Below are positions 10,388-20,309 of a stretch of 64,000 nt of DNA, one piece after another. Position 1 is the first letter of the stretch. Each line of letters begins with the position of its first letter. The DNA is taken from the NCBI GenBank assembly GCA_039704465.1, contig JASFAU010000010.1, forward strand, positions 1,054,001 to 1,118,000. Reading direction: 5' to 3'. Below the pieces are notes generated by a model. The model made no database searches. It was not told the DNA's origin and saw only the letters and a program-made list of their open reading frames with translations. The position numbers and the translations under genes were made by a program. The stretch comes from Plasmodiophora brassicae (Eukaryota; Endomyxa; Phytomyxea; Plasmodiophorida; Plasmodiophoridae).

Positions 10388-10862
10388 ATGTCGTCGACGC
10401 CGTTCACGCTGCGCACGCGCAAGTTCATGACGAACCGCCTGCTCAGCCGCAAGCAGATGGTAGTGCAACGCTGCCGTGCGATTCGCCATGCGGACTAGTG
10501 TGGCCTAAACGGGGCTATGTCGTTTTGCCGTGCAGGTCCTTGACGTGATCCACCCGAACCGTGCGACCGTGTCGAAGACGGAGATCACCGAGCAGCTGGC
10601 GCGGATCTACAAGGTCAAGGACGCGAAGGCGATCTCCGTCTTCGGGTTCCGGACGGCGTTCGGTGGCGGCAAGTCCACCGGCTTCGCCCTCATCTACGAC
10701 AACGTCGACGCGGCTCGCACCATCGAGCCCAAGTACCGCCTGATCCGCAGCGGCCTCGCCCAGGCCGTCGAGAAGTCGCGCAAACAGCTCAAGGAGCTGA
10801 AGAACCGACGCAAGAAGTTCCGCGGCAAGAAGAAGGCCGAGATCGGCGGCGGCAAGAAATAA
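10388..10862 (+). CDS. RPS24: 40S ribosomal protein eS24
   Basis: Structural component of the small ribosomal subunit. Two exons, 10388-10459 and 10536-10862, with a 76-nt intron; 132 aa, the expected size. Characteristic sequence includes [16 protein letters not shown] at the N-terminus, [22 protein letters not shown] and a very basic C-terminal tail ([12 protein letters not shown]). Start ATG 10388 is the only one upstream in frame. Only 123 nt separate it from the preceding DnaJ stop, so its promoter must be very short. Confidence 0.96.
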
Positions 10863-11023
10863 CCGGCGCGCGCTGCCCACGCGCTCCACAATACAAATTG
10901 TACCCAGTCCCTAGACCTGTGAAGTTGGTCGCGTGCGTCTCGTAACGAACATTCGTCCGCGAGATCGGAGGTGGACGCACAACAGCGCCGGACGAGATCG
11001 CCCCCCAGAAATCTCTCGAGCGG

Positions 11024-11141
11024 TTTACTGCGGCGGATGCAGTTTCTCCGAATCGGAGCTCCCATGTGGGTTTCGGAGGTACCTACTGCGTCGGATGCAG
11101 TTTCTCCGAATCGGAGAACGTTCCCAGTGGGTTTCGGAGGT
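11024..11141. repeat. Two-copy direct repeat of about 59 nt containing a small palindrome
   Basis: Copies at 11024-11081 and 11083-11141 share ACTGCG(G/T)CGGATGCAG, a palindromic core CTCCGAATCGGAG and GGGTTTCGGAGG. They lie in the 470-nt region between eS24 (stop 10862) and the sugar porter (start 11335), which otherwise holds no gene. Possible regulatory element for the transporter; function is not shown. Confidence 0.7.
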
Positions 11142-11334
11142 TGGGTGGACAAGTGGCGCGCGGCGCTGCAGCGGGTGCAGTTGTGGCCGACCCGAACTCC
11201 GCGCAGCTGTTAATTCGGCGACGCCGCAGCCCGGTGGGCCGCGTCACTGTGAATTCGCGTGATTTCGCGAAAGTTCGTCGTCGACGATCGCGCGCGGACG
11301 CGTCAACGCGTAGACACTGTGTGCTGCAGCAGCC

Positions 11335-12873
11335 ATGACGGCCTCGTACGGGTACCTGCTGGCGTTCGCCGCTGCCATGGGCGGCCTCCTGTTCGGCTAT
11401 GAGATCGGCGTCGTGTCGCAGGTGCTGGACATGCCCGGGTTCCGCCTGTACTTTGGCATGGCCGACAGGCTGGCGGACGGGTCGCTGGAGGCCATCAAGA
11501 GCGCGGACGAGACGATGCGCTCGCTGACGACGTTCTCGTTCCTGGCCGGGTGCTTTGCCGGCGCCTGGATCGTTGCGTACCTGGCGGACCTGTTCGGCAG
11601 GAAACGATCGATTCTGCTCGGCGGCGGCATCTTCCTGATCGGCGCCGCTCTGCAGGCGTTCACCTGGGAGACGACCGTCTACTTTGCCGGGCGCGCCCTG
11701 GCCGGGGTCGGCGTCGGCATTCTGTCCATGTGCAGCCCGCTGTACATTTCGGAGGCGGCGCCGACCGAGATTCGCGGCCGCCTCGTCACCGTCCAGCAGC
11801 TGATGATCACGCTCGGCATCTGCGTGGCGGCGTCGATCAACTCGATCCTGATCACGACCCTGCAGCACACTGACATCGACCTGGAGTGGCGCCTCGCCAT
11901 GGGTACGTTGCCCGTCTGTCTGTCGCCCCGCGTTCCCGTGTCCTCATGCGCCCATCGCCCAGGCATGCAGTGTGTCCCGGCGCTCCTCCTCGTGCTGACC
12001 ATGTCGGTGGTGCCCGAATCGCCACGTTGGCTGGCGGCGAAAGGTCGCGATGGCGAATCGCTGGCGGTGATCGCGCGCCTGCGTGCGTCGACGCCCGACG
12101 ATCTGGACGCGGTCGCCGCGTTTGACGCGATCAAGGCCGACATCGTTCACGAGAAGGCGGCGAGCTGGACGGAGCTGCTGGCGCCAGGCGTCCGGAACCG
12201 GCTGGGCATCGTCCTGGGCCTGCAATTCTGGCAGCAGATGACGGGCATCAACATGATCCTGTACTATCAGGGCGCGTTGATCACGGCGATGGGGTTCGAC
12301 CCGGCCGCCGCCGCCATCCCGTTCACGCTGGCGAACGACGTCATGAACTTTGTGTCGACGTTCCCGGGCATGTACCTGATCGAACGCATGGGTCGTCGAC
12401 GGCTGCTGTTCCTGGGCGGCATTGGCATGGCGGTCGCCCATTTCCTCGTGTTCCTGTTCGTCGGGGTGTCCCAGACGCAAGCCACGCCCAGCCTGGCTTG
12501 GGGCGCCATCGCCTCCGTCTACCTCTTCTTCTTCTTCTTCGCGTCGACCTGGGGCCCCGTCGTCTGGGCGTACCAGTCGGAGGTGTTCCCCCAGCAGGTT
12601 CGCGCGAAGGGCACGGGCGCGGGCGCCATGGCGAACTGGGCGGCCAATGCGTTGATTGGCCTGGTGACGCCGTTCATCTCTGGCGCCATCGGCTACCGCA
12701 TGTACCTGATCTTTGCCGCCGCCGGCCTGGGCATGTCGGCGTTCACGTACTGCTTCGTCCCGGAGACGATGGGCAAGACGCTCGAGCAGATGGACGACGT
12801 GTTTGGCACGCCCAAGTTCAGCAAGACGGCCGCGCCTGGTCCGGTTGTCGAGCTCGAGCACGTTGTCGCCTGA
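11335..12873 (+). CDS. MFS sugar porter (hexose/polyol transporter family)
   Basis: Twelve-helix plasma-membrane transporter of the sugar porter family. Coding exons 11335-11902 and 11963-12873; the 60-nt intron 11903-11962 keeps frame if unspliced, but removing it restores the family pattern EWRLAMGMQCVPAL; 492 aa. Signature motifs: GYEIGVVSQ near the start, DLFGRKRS in loop 2-3, PESPRWL after helix 6, QQMTGINMILYY in helix 7, ERMGRRR, and PETMGKTLEQMDDVF after helix 12. The substrate cannot be fixed from the sequence. The first helix starts only a few residues after the Met, so the cytosolic N-terminus is very short. Confidence 0.93.
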   Translation: MTASYGYLLAFAAAMGGLLFGYEIGVVSQVLDMPGFRLYFGMADRLADGSLEAIKSADETMRSLTTFSFLAGCFAGAWIVAYLADLFGRKRSILLGGGIFLIGAALQAFTWETTVYFAGRALAGVGVGILSMCSPLYISEAAPTEIRGRLVTVQQLMITLGICVAASINSILITTLQHTDIDLEWRLAMGTLPVCLSPRVPVSSCAHRPGMQCVPALLLVLTMSVVPESPRWLAAKGRDGESLAVIARLRASTPDDLDAVAAFDAIKADIVHEKAASWTELLAPGVRNRLGIVLGLQFWQQMTGINMILYYQGALITAMGFDPAAAAIPFTLANDVMNFVSTFPGMYLIERMGRRRLLFLGGIGMAVAHFLVFLFVGVSQTQATPSLAWGAIASVYLFFFFFASTWGPVVWAYQSEVFPQQVRAKGTGAGAMANWAANALIGLVTPFISGAIGYRMYLIFAAAGLGMSAFTYCFVPETMGKTLEQMDDVFGTPKFSKTAAPGPVVELEHVVA

Positions 12874-12944
12874 GAGCGCCGACGCCCCACCACACCGAAT
12901 ACAGTAATAGTTGCATTGTACGAACGTCGAGTGTCTATTTGCTA

Positions 12945-14142
12945 TCATGGGTCGGCAGTTGCCGATTTGTCCTTGCCTGCCTCCTTGTCGTCGCCGACGG
13001 TCGGTGCGCCGGCGTCGATGGCGTGCACGCGCCTGTCGCCCGTGTTCCATGCAAAGTACGTCATGTCGCCGAGCGTTCTGGGCGACAGGTAGTGCTTGAC
13101 CTGGAAGGCGAACGCGAGGAACAGGCAGATGGCGCCCACGGTGATGTACGCGTACCCGAGGAAGGGGTTCTTCCCGCCCAGCACCGACGCCGTCGATAGG
13201 ACCAGCGCCTTCTGCCCGTTGAAGCCCCGCACTGGGAACTGGTTGCTGATGCTGAACTGGATCTTCGTCCCGGCCGCGATCGTCGCCGTCCCCACGACCC
13301 GGTTCAGCTTCTTGAACGTCGGCAGGCCCGCCGTGCGCATCCACACGATGAACTCCTGATTCGTCACGGACGGCAGCGTGACAACGTTGGGGATCCCCGG
13401 CCGAGCGGTCTGCCTGTCGCGGACATTAGGGCGCGGCGTCATATACCCGCGGGGGGCGCGGGGGAGCAGCACCTGGAGACGCCCGCGTAGGCGCGCTGCG
13501 GCAGCTTGAACTTGGTCTGGACGTCGGTGGCCCATGCGATGCTGGTGCCGTCCCAGTCGGCGCCGGCCAGGGCGGTCTCGTTGCCCGTGACCGGGTCGAG
13601 CAGCGACGCGTTGAACTGGTCCGTGAAGAACGAGTTGGCGACCAGCCCGCACGGGTACAGGACCTTGTCCGTCTGCACCGGCGAGGTCACGATCGGTTCG
13701 CAGTTGCTCAGGTCGGATTGCGACAGGTCGCCCACGCCTCGCAGCTGGGCGTCGCTCCCTATCGCACCCCGGTCGCGTTGAGTGCCATGCGGCGTTCCTG
13801 GACGAACGGCCCGTTACGTGACTGGACGTATCGTCGGTGGTTCTGGTAGAAGTTGGTCAGCTGGTAGTAGAAGTAGATTGGAGGCGCCATGTCAGCGGGA
13901 ATGGTGACGTTGACAGTGCAGTATGACGGTGGCGGTGGGCATTGGTCGTCGTACCGCTGGACGACCTCGACGATCGCGTCGGAGATGTTGACAATGACGA
14001 CGCCGATGGGGATGAAGGCGACGCCGATGAAGGAGAACGTGATTACGACCCATTTGGGCGTCAGGATCGGCTGCCAGGCCGGCAGACGTTGCTGCTTGAA
14101 CGGCGTGTCCGCAGGGCGCTCCTGGGCTTTACCTTGCGCCAT
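12945..14142 (-). CDS. CDC50/LEM3 family beta subunit of P4-ATPase lipid flippases
   Basis: Non-catalytic partner needed for ER exit and activity of P4-ATPases. Exons on the complement: 13818-14142, 13473-13758, 12945-13413, with two 59-nt introns (13759-13817, 13414-13472); 359 aa, typical. First membrane helix near residues 30-55 (WVVITFSFIGVAFIPIGVVI), a large ectodomain with Cys pairs and N-glycosylation sites, the hallmark NHRRYVQSRSDAQLRG restored by splicing, VWMRTAGLPTFKKL, and a second helix followed by the family RTLGDMTYF. It converges with the sugar porter with only 71 nt between stops. No flippase gene is in this window. Confidence 0.93.
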
Positions 14143-14313
14143 GGTTAATGGATCGATAGATAGCAGTGCACCTCTTCACAGATGGTCAGGTGGCGCTGTG
14201 CCTCACCATGGAGCCAGTTGGGAATCCGCTCCCGAGGAAGGTCTTGGGTTCATTGTTACAGAACCGGGCAGTGGCCCCTCATCATATTTTCAGAACAAGA
14301 GGGCGACGTGTAT

Positions 14314-15251
14314 TCACGGCGATGAACTCAGCGGTGGGGATGTGCTCAGCCTGCCGTATATCGGGACGGGCAGGCATTCGCTGTCGTAGTCGGACTTGCA
14401 TGCGCTTGCTGACCAACGACGATGCCTTTTGAAATCGCGACGACGACATTCAGCCGCCGGCCAGCCGCCACTATACCCCCTAAGGTCTTGGAAGTTGTTC
14501 GGCAGCAGGGAAACTTGGTCTAGACGTGCGCCTGGGATTGGAATGGTTTGGGAAACCGGCCAAACATCGTCCCAGGCGGCGACCGGTGACGACATCTCAA
14601 TGCTGGCGTAGTTGTTGTACAGCGCACCGTTGACAACGTACACCAGGGTCATGTCCACACGAAGCGCCATCGATGGCGCCAGGCGCCTGACGCGGTCGCG
14701 GAAGTCGACACTGAATTGGAAGTCGTCTCGTCGATGATCGCCCCAGGTGCGGAGATGACAGGCGGTTACTTCACCCGCAGCGCCGGGTTCGTCTGACCCC
14801 GTGTACCGCACCCTGACAACCTTCTCGTACGCGATGTTGTCGACGGTGACTGTACCCAGGACGACACCGTCCTCGTTGTCGACATGCGACAGGTACACGA
14901 CTGCGGGCGGGGTCGGCGTCAGCAGGCGCATCTCGATCTGGCGCCTGTTGCCCACCTCGACCGGCGATTCTGCCTTGTCGAAGTACTGGTACTCGTCGGA
15001 CGCAGAGAACGAAACGCGCCGACCCCGTTCCGAGGCGGCAGCGCCGGCCGTTGCCAGCAACGCCCATCCGACAGCACAGCAGGCCACAAGACCCAACGCC
15101 GCCACCATGATGACGAACGCCCGGGCAGAAGGAACTGTCTGGTAATACCACGCCAACGCTATTTCCGGCACCGGATTCGCATTTCGGATCGGCAGCTCCA
15201 ACACGTTTCTACAACATGGGGAACCTGCGCACGTGATGAACCATCCCTCAT
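14314..15251 (-). CDS. Membrane-anchored CBM21 (glycogen/starch-binding) protein
   Basis: Best model: a 19-nt first exon (15233-15251) and a main exon 14314-15134 across a 98-nt intron, giving 279 aa; a start at ATG 15108 without the intron is possible. A single hydrophobic helix (FVIMVAALGLVACCAVGWALL) lies at the N-terminus, then a CBM21-like domain: YLSHVDNEDGVVLGTVTV, AYEKVVRVRYTG, a beta-rich middle with FQFSVDF, and YVVNGALYNNY. CBM21 in PP1 glycogen-targeting subunits and glucoamylases binds glucans. A helix followed by CBM21 is unusual: the domain would face the lumen in a type II orientation or the cytosol in the other. The C-terminal tail is basic and unassigned. Confidence 0.68.
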
Positions 15252-15331
15252 GGGGGAACAATATGCCGATAGGGCGTCGTCTTGATAAACGGTGGCGTTC
15301 GGATCCTGCACCGGACCGAAACGGTCGGCGC

Positions 15332-16129
15332 CTATCCGACGCGGCTGGCTCCGTCGATGAGCAGTTGCAGCAACCGGTTGGTGTCCTGCGTCTGGCGTAG
15401 GATTTCGGTGAGCAGCGCGTCGGTCCTGTTATCCCCGCGGTCGGCATCGGCGCTGCTGTGCCCGAGGCCGGCGCGGAGCTGTCGGCCGAGAGCGACAAGG
15501 CCTTCCTTGACGTCCGTCCCGATCTGGGATAGGGCGAGAACCGCGGCGTCGTCTACGGCGGACGCCGACGACGTGGCGCGCTGCGGAGACGACGGCGTCG
15601 CTCGGCCCTCCGACACGGTCTCGGCACGGGCGTCGTCGTCAGCGGCGACATCGCGCGCCTCGCCCCCGAAATGGGCAACCATTGCCTCCCAGTACGCCGG
15701 CTTCGACACCGTATCGCCCGACGCGTCGTCGTCCGCCTGGATGCCCCGGTACTGTGCGCTCAGCTCCTGGTACTTGGCCTTAAGCGTCTGGACTGGCACG
15801 CTCAGGGACGTTGCTTTCGCAAACGATCGCGATACACTCTCCCAATTAACGTCTGCCTGGCGGGCATCGCTCCTTGCCTCGCCACCAAGCCGCAAGTGTC
15901 GATACGTTTCCATTGCGTTGAGCAACGCGTCCACCATGGCTGGGCTCCATGACAGCACGCCGCCAGGCAGCGAATCCGACTTGCGCGGGCGCCCACGCTT
16001 CCGCTTTGGAGCAGCTCCATCGACGTGATCACCGGCGTTCACGAGTGGCGTCCGTGGCTCGCCCAGCTGTACGTCAGACTTGCGCGGGCGCCCCCGCTTC
16101 CTCTTTGGGGCGGGTGCCGCTCCGTCCAT
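15332..16129 (-). CDS. AT-hook protein with a Myb/SANT- or MADF-like helical domain
   Basis: Single exon, 265 aa. Two AT-hooks with the same core KRKRGRPRKSD lie near the N-terminus (about residues 9-20 and 41-52), predicted to contact the minor groove of AT-rich DNA. Next, LSWSPAMVDALLNAMETYR and VPVQTLKAKYQELSAQYR fit a trihelix-type DNA-binding domain. A Ser/Ala/Asp-rich linker and a C-terminal amphipathic helix (LLTEILRQTQDTNRLLQLL) that may mediate oligomerisation complete it. Likely a nuclear DNA-binding protein. Both hooks show near-identical DNA, suggesting recent internal duplication. Confidence 0.7.
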   Translation of the reverse strand: MDGAAPAPKRKRGRPRKSDVQLGEPRTPLVNAGDHVDGAAPKRKRGRPRKSDSLPGGVLSWSPAMVDALLNAMETYRHLRLGGEARSDARQADVNWESVSRSFAKATSLSVPVQTLKAKYQELSAQYRGIQADDDASGDTVSKPAYWEAMVAHFGGEARDVAADDDARAETVSEGRATPSSPQRATSSASAVDDAAVLALSQIGTDVKEGLVALGRQLRAGLGHSSADADRGDNRTDALLTEILRQTQDTNRLLQLLIDGASRVG

Positions 16130-16354
16130 GGCCGCCTACGGGTCCACCTGCCTCGCGCCACGTCGACCGAGTCGGGCCCCGCGGACTTCACAGTGTCTCT
16201 TCCCCTTGTTCGGATACACCCGCAATTTCCGACGTACCGGTTCATATTCCACATCGAACCGTGTAGTACGTTTCCGACTCGGATTCGCCCGGCACGAGCG
16301 CGGTCATAACGTGGCCGGGTGTCGTGCTGGAGCTAAAAGGGTGTCGGACCTACC

Positions 16355-16414
16355 CTGTCATTGCGGGTTTGGCGCTGTATTGCACGTATAGGTACTGTCA
16401 TTGCGGGTTTGGCG
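16355..16414. repeat. 20-nt direct repeat, two copies 40 nt apart
   Basis: CTGTCATTGCGGGTTTGGCG occurs exactly at 16355-16374 and 16395-16414. It sits in the 433-nt divergent region (16130-16562) between the AT-hook gene and the trithorax-like gene, where no other gene is evident. It may be a shared control element. Confidence 0.75.
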
Positions 16415-16562
16415 TCCACGGCACGATGCGCTGCGCCGACAGGGTTACGTTTTGGGTCGCCGCGTGCCGCTCGGCAGGGTGCACTTTGCGGCATCCGTCG
16501 ACGCGACGTTCGGGGGGGATTAGGACCGGTACGTACGTAGGAAGCATTGGGGCACGCAGCGC

Positions 16563-19500
16563 ATGGCCCGAGCGACCCGGCAGGCGACGGCGCCGCGCGC
16601 CGGCCAGGTCGCCCTCCTGCTGGACGCGGTCGGTGTGCCCCGCGAGCACGTCGGCCGCACCGGCGTCATTGCCGATGTGCGACCGTCCGCCTCTGTCGTC
16701 GTTGTCGTCGACGGCGACAGCGGCGAGCGCGAATCCGTTGACGTTCCAGCGGGGGCGTTCCTGACGGCTGAAACGCTGCTGTACAATGACAAAGGTAGGC
16801 TCGGACACGTTGCGGGCGTACAACGCCCCCCTGAGCCCAGATCAGATTGCCTGTCGCCCATGAGGCCACCTCCTGGCCTACTTCACAAGCAGGATGATAG
16901 GGACAACGGTACAGTGCGCTGGTTGCCAGGTATAGGACCTCACGTTGAGCATGTTCGTAGGGAGAGTGGGCGAAGAGGTGGACGAGGCCCTGTCATGCTG
17001 GATCGAATATGCTGTCGCGTTCATCGACCCTGAGACCTGCATTGACCTCTGCGTCATGTGCCTTGGAGGCGGAAGCCCAGCCGACTTTGTCAGATGCGCC
17101 TGCCGCGCGTGTACACATGCCTCTGGCTGACGCTCGGGCGCCGACATAGTTGATCTGCATCGACTGTGGAGAATGCTGTCACACGTACTGCATCGGCGAT
17201 GCGACGACGACCATCACGGTGCGCTGCCTTTGCCCTCGTCCGCGTATCCATCGGTTGACGCTGTGCTAGCTGGCCCGTCGCGAGCGCTGGCGTTGCCCGA
17301 ATTGCATGATCTGTATCGAGTGCGGGTCCGCCGACTGTGCCGAACAGCTGCTCCAGTGCGACATCTGCGATTCTGGAACGCACCTGGCGTGCACGCGCCC
17401 TCGTCTATACAGGGTAATAGACGTGCCTTGCCGGTGCCGCTGTCGACGTTGCGCGTTGTGACGCTCCTGGCAGATTCCCGAGACGGCCTTTCTGTGTGGG
17501 CTGTGTGCTCCTTGCATTGGGTGCGGCCAACATCTTGCCAATCAAGACACCCGAATCTGTAGCAGCTGCGCGTCAGCACGACGGCAATGCATGCTTTGCC
17601 CTATCTGTCGGCAGGTCGCGTCTCCATGGATGGGTGCTGTTGTTCGACGTCACGCTGACGTCGCGATACCTGCAGTCGTGGCGAACAAATGACTCCCAAC
17701 CCATGGTCCAGTGCGACCAGTGCGACCTGTGGGTACATTGCAACTGCGATGGTACGAATTAGCAGGAGAATTACACGGGATTGGCGCTGACGCGTTTATC
17801 GCACAGGGATCGATGGCGATCAGTATGATGCACTCACGAACGATTTCAACGCCACCTATTTCTGTCCGTCCTGTCGCTGCGATCGACCTTGGTCTCCCGG
17901 CCACCTGTCACCTGTTGATAGTGAGCAGTCGTCTTTGCCAGGTATGATGCCGAATTGACACGGAAACTATCTCTCTCTCTCTCTCGCTCTCTCATGCAGG
18001 CGTGCCGTAGATTTGTTTGGTTCAATTCGGGAAATGGTCGCCCAGACGCAGGAGAAGCGCCGGCGTTCCCGCAGGAGGCTCCTGTTGAATACTGCTAGGC
18101 ATTTGTCGAAGGTACGCTGTGGCATCTCGTATCGAACGCTGTCCACTGAGTCGACCTATTTTCTAGGGGAATGCCCATGTGAAGGTCCTGAGCCGGAAAC
18201 GTCATTTCCGTCTCATCCGTCTGTTGCCAGCCGAAAGTGCAAAGCCACCGACTGTGCCTGTTGTCGACAAGAATGGGGCGGTGCCTGCGGCTTGCACCTG
18301 TATGCTTCCCGCGGCTGCTCGTTGTCATTTATATGTGATACCATCAACAGCATTTGCGAGCGTACTGTCATCGTTCGTTGACAAGAGACAATGCTGTTTC
18401 TGCGGCGTGGTTGGCGACCTTTCAGATGCCGATCGCTCACGTCTTCTGCCATGTCGACGCGTCTGCATGATCATCAAGTAATGCTGTTTCAGGCGCGTTT
18501 CTCATCAACGTTACTGTAGGGCCTGTGGGCGCATGCGAATTGTATAATCTATTCTTCGGCGACAATCGACTCTGAGACCGGCACGATAACCGGGATCGAG
18601 GCAGCGATAGGTCGCGCCCTATCGGCGATGTCGATAACTTGTCGCTGACAGAACGTAATGGTACAGAGAGAAGTCGCCAGTTACAATGTGAACAGTGTGG
18701 GGGATCAGGTGCTGGTCTCTCTTGCCGCGCGTCCAGCTGTCGTCGCTCCTATCACCTACACTGTGCAATAACGAGTGGGTGTTTGCCTGCTGGTCCTGGT
18801 GGTATCAGCCAGTTCACCTGCCTGGATCACGCGCCTCGCGGTGCCGCAAGCAAGCGCTTGCTCGGCGATATGGAATCCACGATCAGCCGGGTCCGTTCCT
18901 GTCTCACGGTTCCTCGCAATGTGCTGGAACTGCCTTGGTACGTTCCAGGTCTGTATAGAAACCTCAATGCTGCCCAACCTTATTCTCCGATAGGGCCTTC
19001 CCGTCCGAGGCGGCGCCGTCCATTCGCATCGGGGCGCTTACTGTGGATCGGTTGCCGCAACGAGGTACCTTCGCATCCGAACTGTGTCATGCCAGCCAAC
19101 CCGTCATTGTGGGGTGTAGGCCTTGTCGGGTTCTGCTCCCGTCGCATCTTCTGGTCGACGCTGGCGCCCGCCTCGCGAACCGTCTACACGTGCATGGTCA
19201 GTGAGGGCGTCCAGTTCACAATATCGGAAGGCGACCGGCCTGGATTTGTCATCCGCACGTCATCGGCCTCGTCCGCGTTCCAGGGTACGCGCTGGTGCGC
19301 TTGACGCTGGTGTTTCGCTGTGTAAATCACCCCGTTGCCAACAGCTCTCATCGAGGCCATCCCCGCGTTCACAGATCGTAACGCGAAACGCACGCCTGCG
19401 CCTGGAGGTGGCTATCTAGCGTTCGGTCTGACGGGTGACGTTTTCTTTGGATTCGGTATGCTCGCCACCCTCTCCCCCCTTTGTTGCTGATTGGCATCTG

Positions 19501-19586
19501 ACGTCCGCTGCTTAGGTCATCCTGGCATACAACGGCTGACGTCGCTGGGGCAGCGGCGGCCGTCTCATCGGAGATTGGGCGCATGA
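16563..19586 (+). CDS. Trithorax/KMT2-like chromatin protein: PHD fingers, extended PHD, FYRN-FYRC, no SET
   Basis: Exons: 16563-16794, 16961-17088, 17150-17218, 17270-17413, 17474-17614, 17676-17751, 17807-17941, 18011-18111, 18167-18460, 18520-18610, 18667-18937, 18994-19064, 19120-19284, 19345-19455, 19516-19586; phases agree throughout and give 699 aa. After an N-terminal segment come several Cys-rich fingers (LICIDCGECCHTYC, WRCPNCMICIECG, QCDICDSGTHLAC, FLCGLCAPCIGCG, QCDQCDLWVHCNC). Then an extended PHD (CCFCGVVGD, LLPC, WAHANCIIYS, LQCEQCGGSGAGLSC, YHLHCA, TCLDH), an FYRN part (RIGALTV, FCSRRIFWS) and an FYRC end (GGGYLAFGLTGDVFFGFG). This is the order in MLL/trithorax, but the stop comes before any SET domain. 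The first intron (166 nt) is unusually long and could hide a small exon; exon 7-8 intron has a long CT tract. Expected role: reading histone tails in a methyltransferase-type complex. Confidence 0.85.
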
Positions 19587-19702
19587 CATTCTCGTTCGCG
19601 CCTTGAATCACGCTGGGTAATATTGCTTCGCAACTGCCAAGCGTTTAATATATCGTGTTGCATTGTTCGAACGCGCGCGGCTGCGTTGCCTGGTTAATGG
19701 GA

Positions 19703-20173
19703 TTACGGCCGGGGCTGTTTCACGAGCTGCTCTGCAAAGCCCAACGACGTCGCATTGCCGAGTAGGCGCTGTAGCGCGTCCAGGGTCTGGTTCTGCTCGC
19801 GAGGGATTGCCTTCCATTCGTCGGCGGTCACTGTCTCGCCCATCAGGTCGTGCGCCTTGGCGACCTCGAGCTTCTCCAGCAGCGACAAGAGCTGCGACTT
19901 GCCCTCGTGCGCATTGGCGTACGCCGGACGCAACTGGTTGACCAGGCCTGCTAGCCGGATGGCGTGCAGCAGGTCGCTCTTGAGCCGGCTCTGCTGCCAG
20001 AAACTGTAGATCAGCGTGCCCGAGGCGACGACGGCGAACAGGTTCCCGAACCAGGTCACGACCGAGATGGCGATGTTGTTCTGGAAGTAGATGCCCAGCA
20101 GGACCTTGAGCAGGCTGAGCACGGCGCTGACGATCGAACAGACGATGATGATGATGTTGGCCACGTCCGCCAT
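19703..20173 (-). CDS. Small two-helix membrane protein, paralogue 1
   Basis: Single exon, 156 aa, not recognised. Two hydrophobic helices near the N-terminus (about residues 4-27 and 33-58: IIIIVCSIVSAVLSLLKVLL and ISVVTWFGNLFAVVASGTLI) are followed by a soluble tail with QLRPAYANA, LLSLLEKLE, ADEWKAIPREQNQTLDALQRLL. It is clearly homologous to its neighbour at 20310-20843 in both the helices and the tail, so the two arose by tandem duplication. Function unknown; the tail may be a short helical domain facing the cytosol. Confidence 0.75.
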   Translation of the reverse strand: MADVANIIIIVCSIVSAVLSLLKVLLGIYFQNNIAISVVTWFGNLFAVVASGTLIYSFWQQSRLKSDLLHAIRLAGLVNQLRPAYANAHEGKSQLLSLLEKLEVAKAHDLMGETVTADEWKAIPREQNQTLDALQRLLGNATSLGFAEQLVKQPRP

Positions 20174-20309
20174 CGCTCAGCGGGTTTGACTCCAGATGTG
20201 GTGCGCGTGCCCCTCGTCGAGCAATCGGGCACAGGGTCCTACGATGGCACTGTGCGTCGGCATTGTTCCTATCGTTGCAAGCACACTGGCTATCGGTATG
20301 GCTGCGGTT

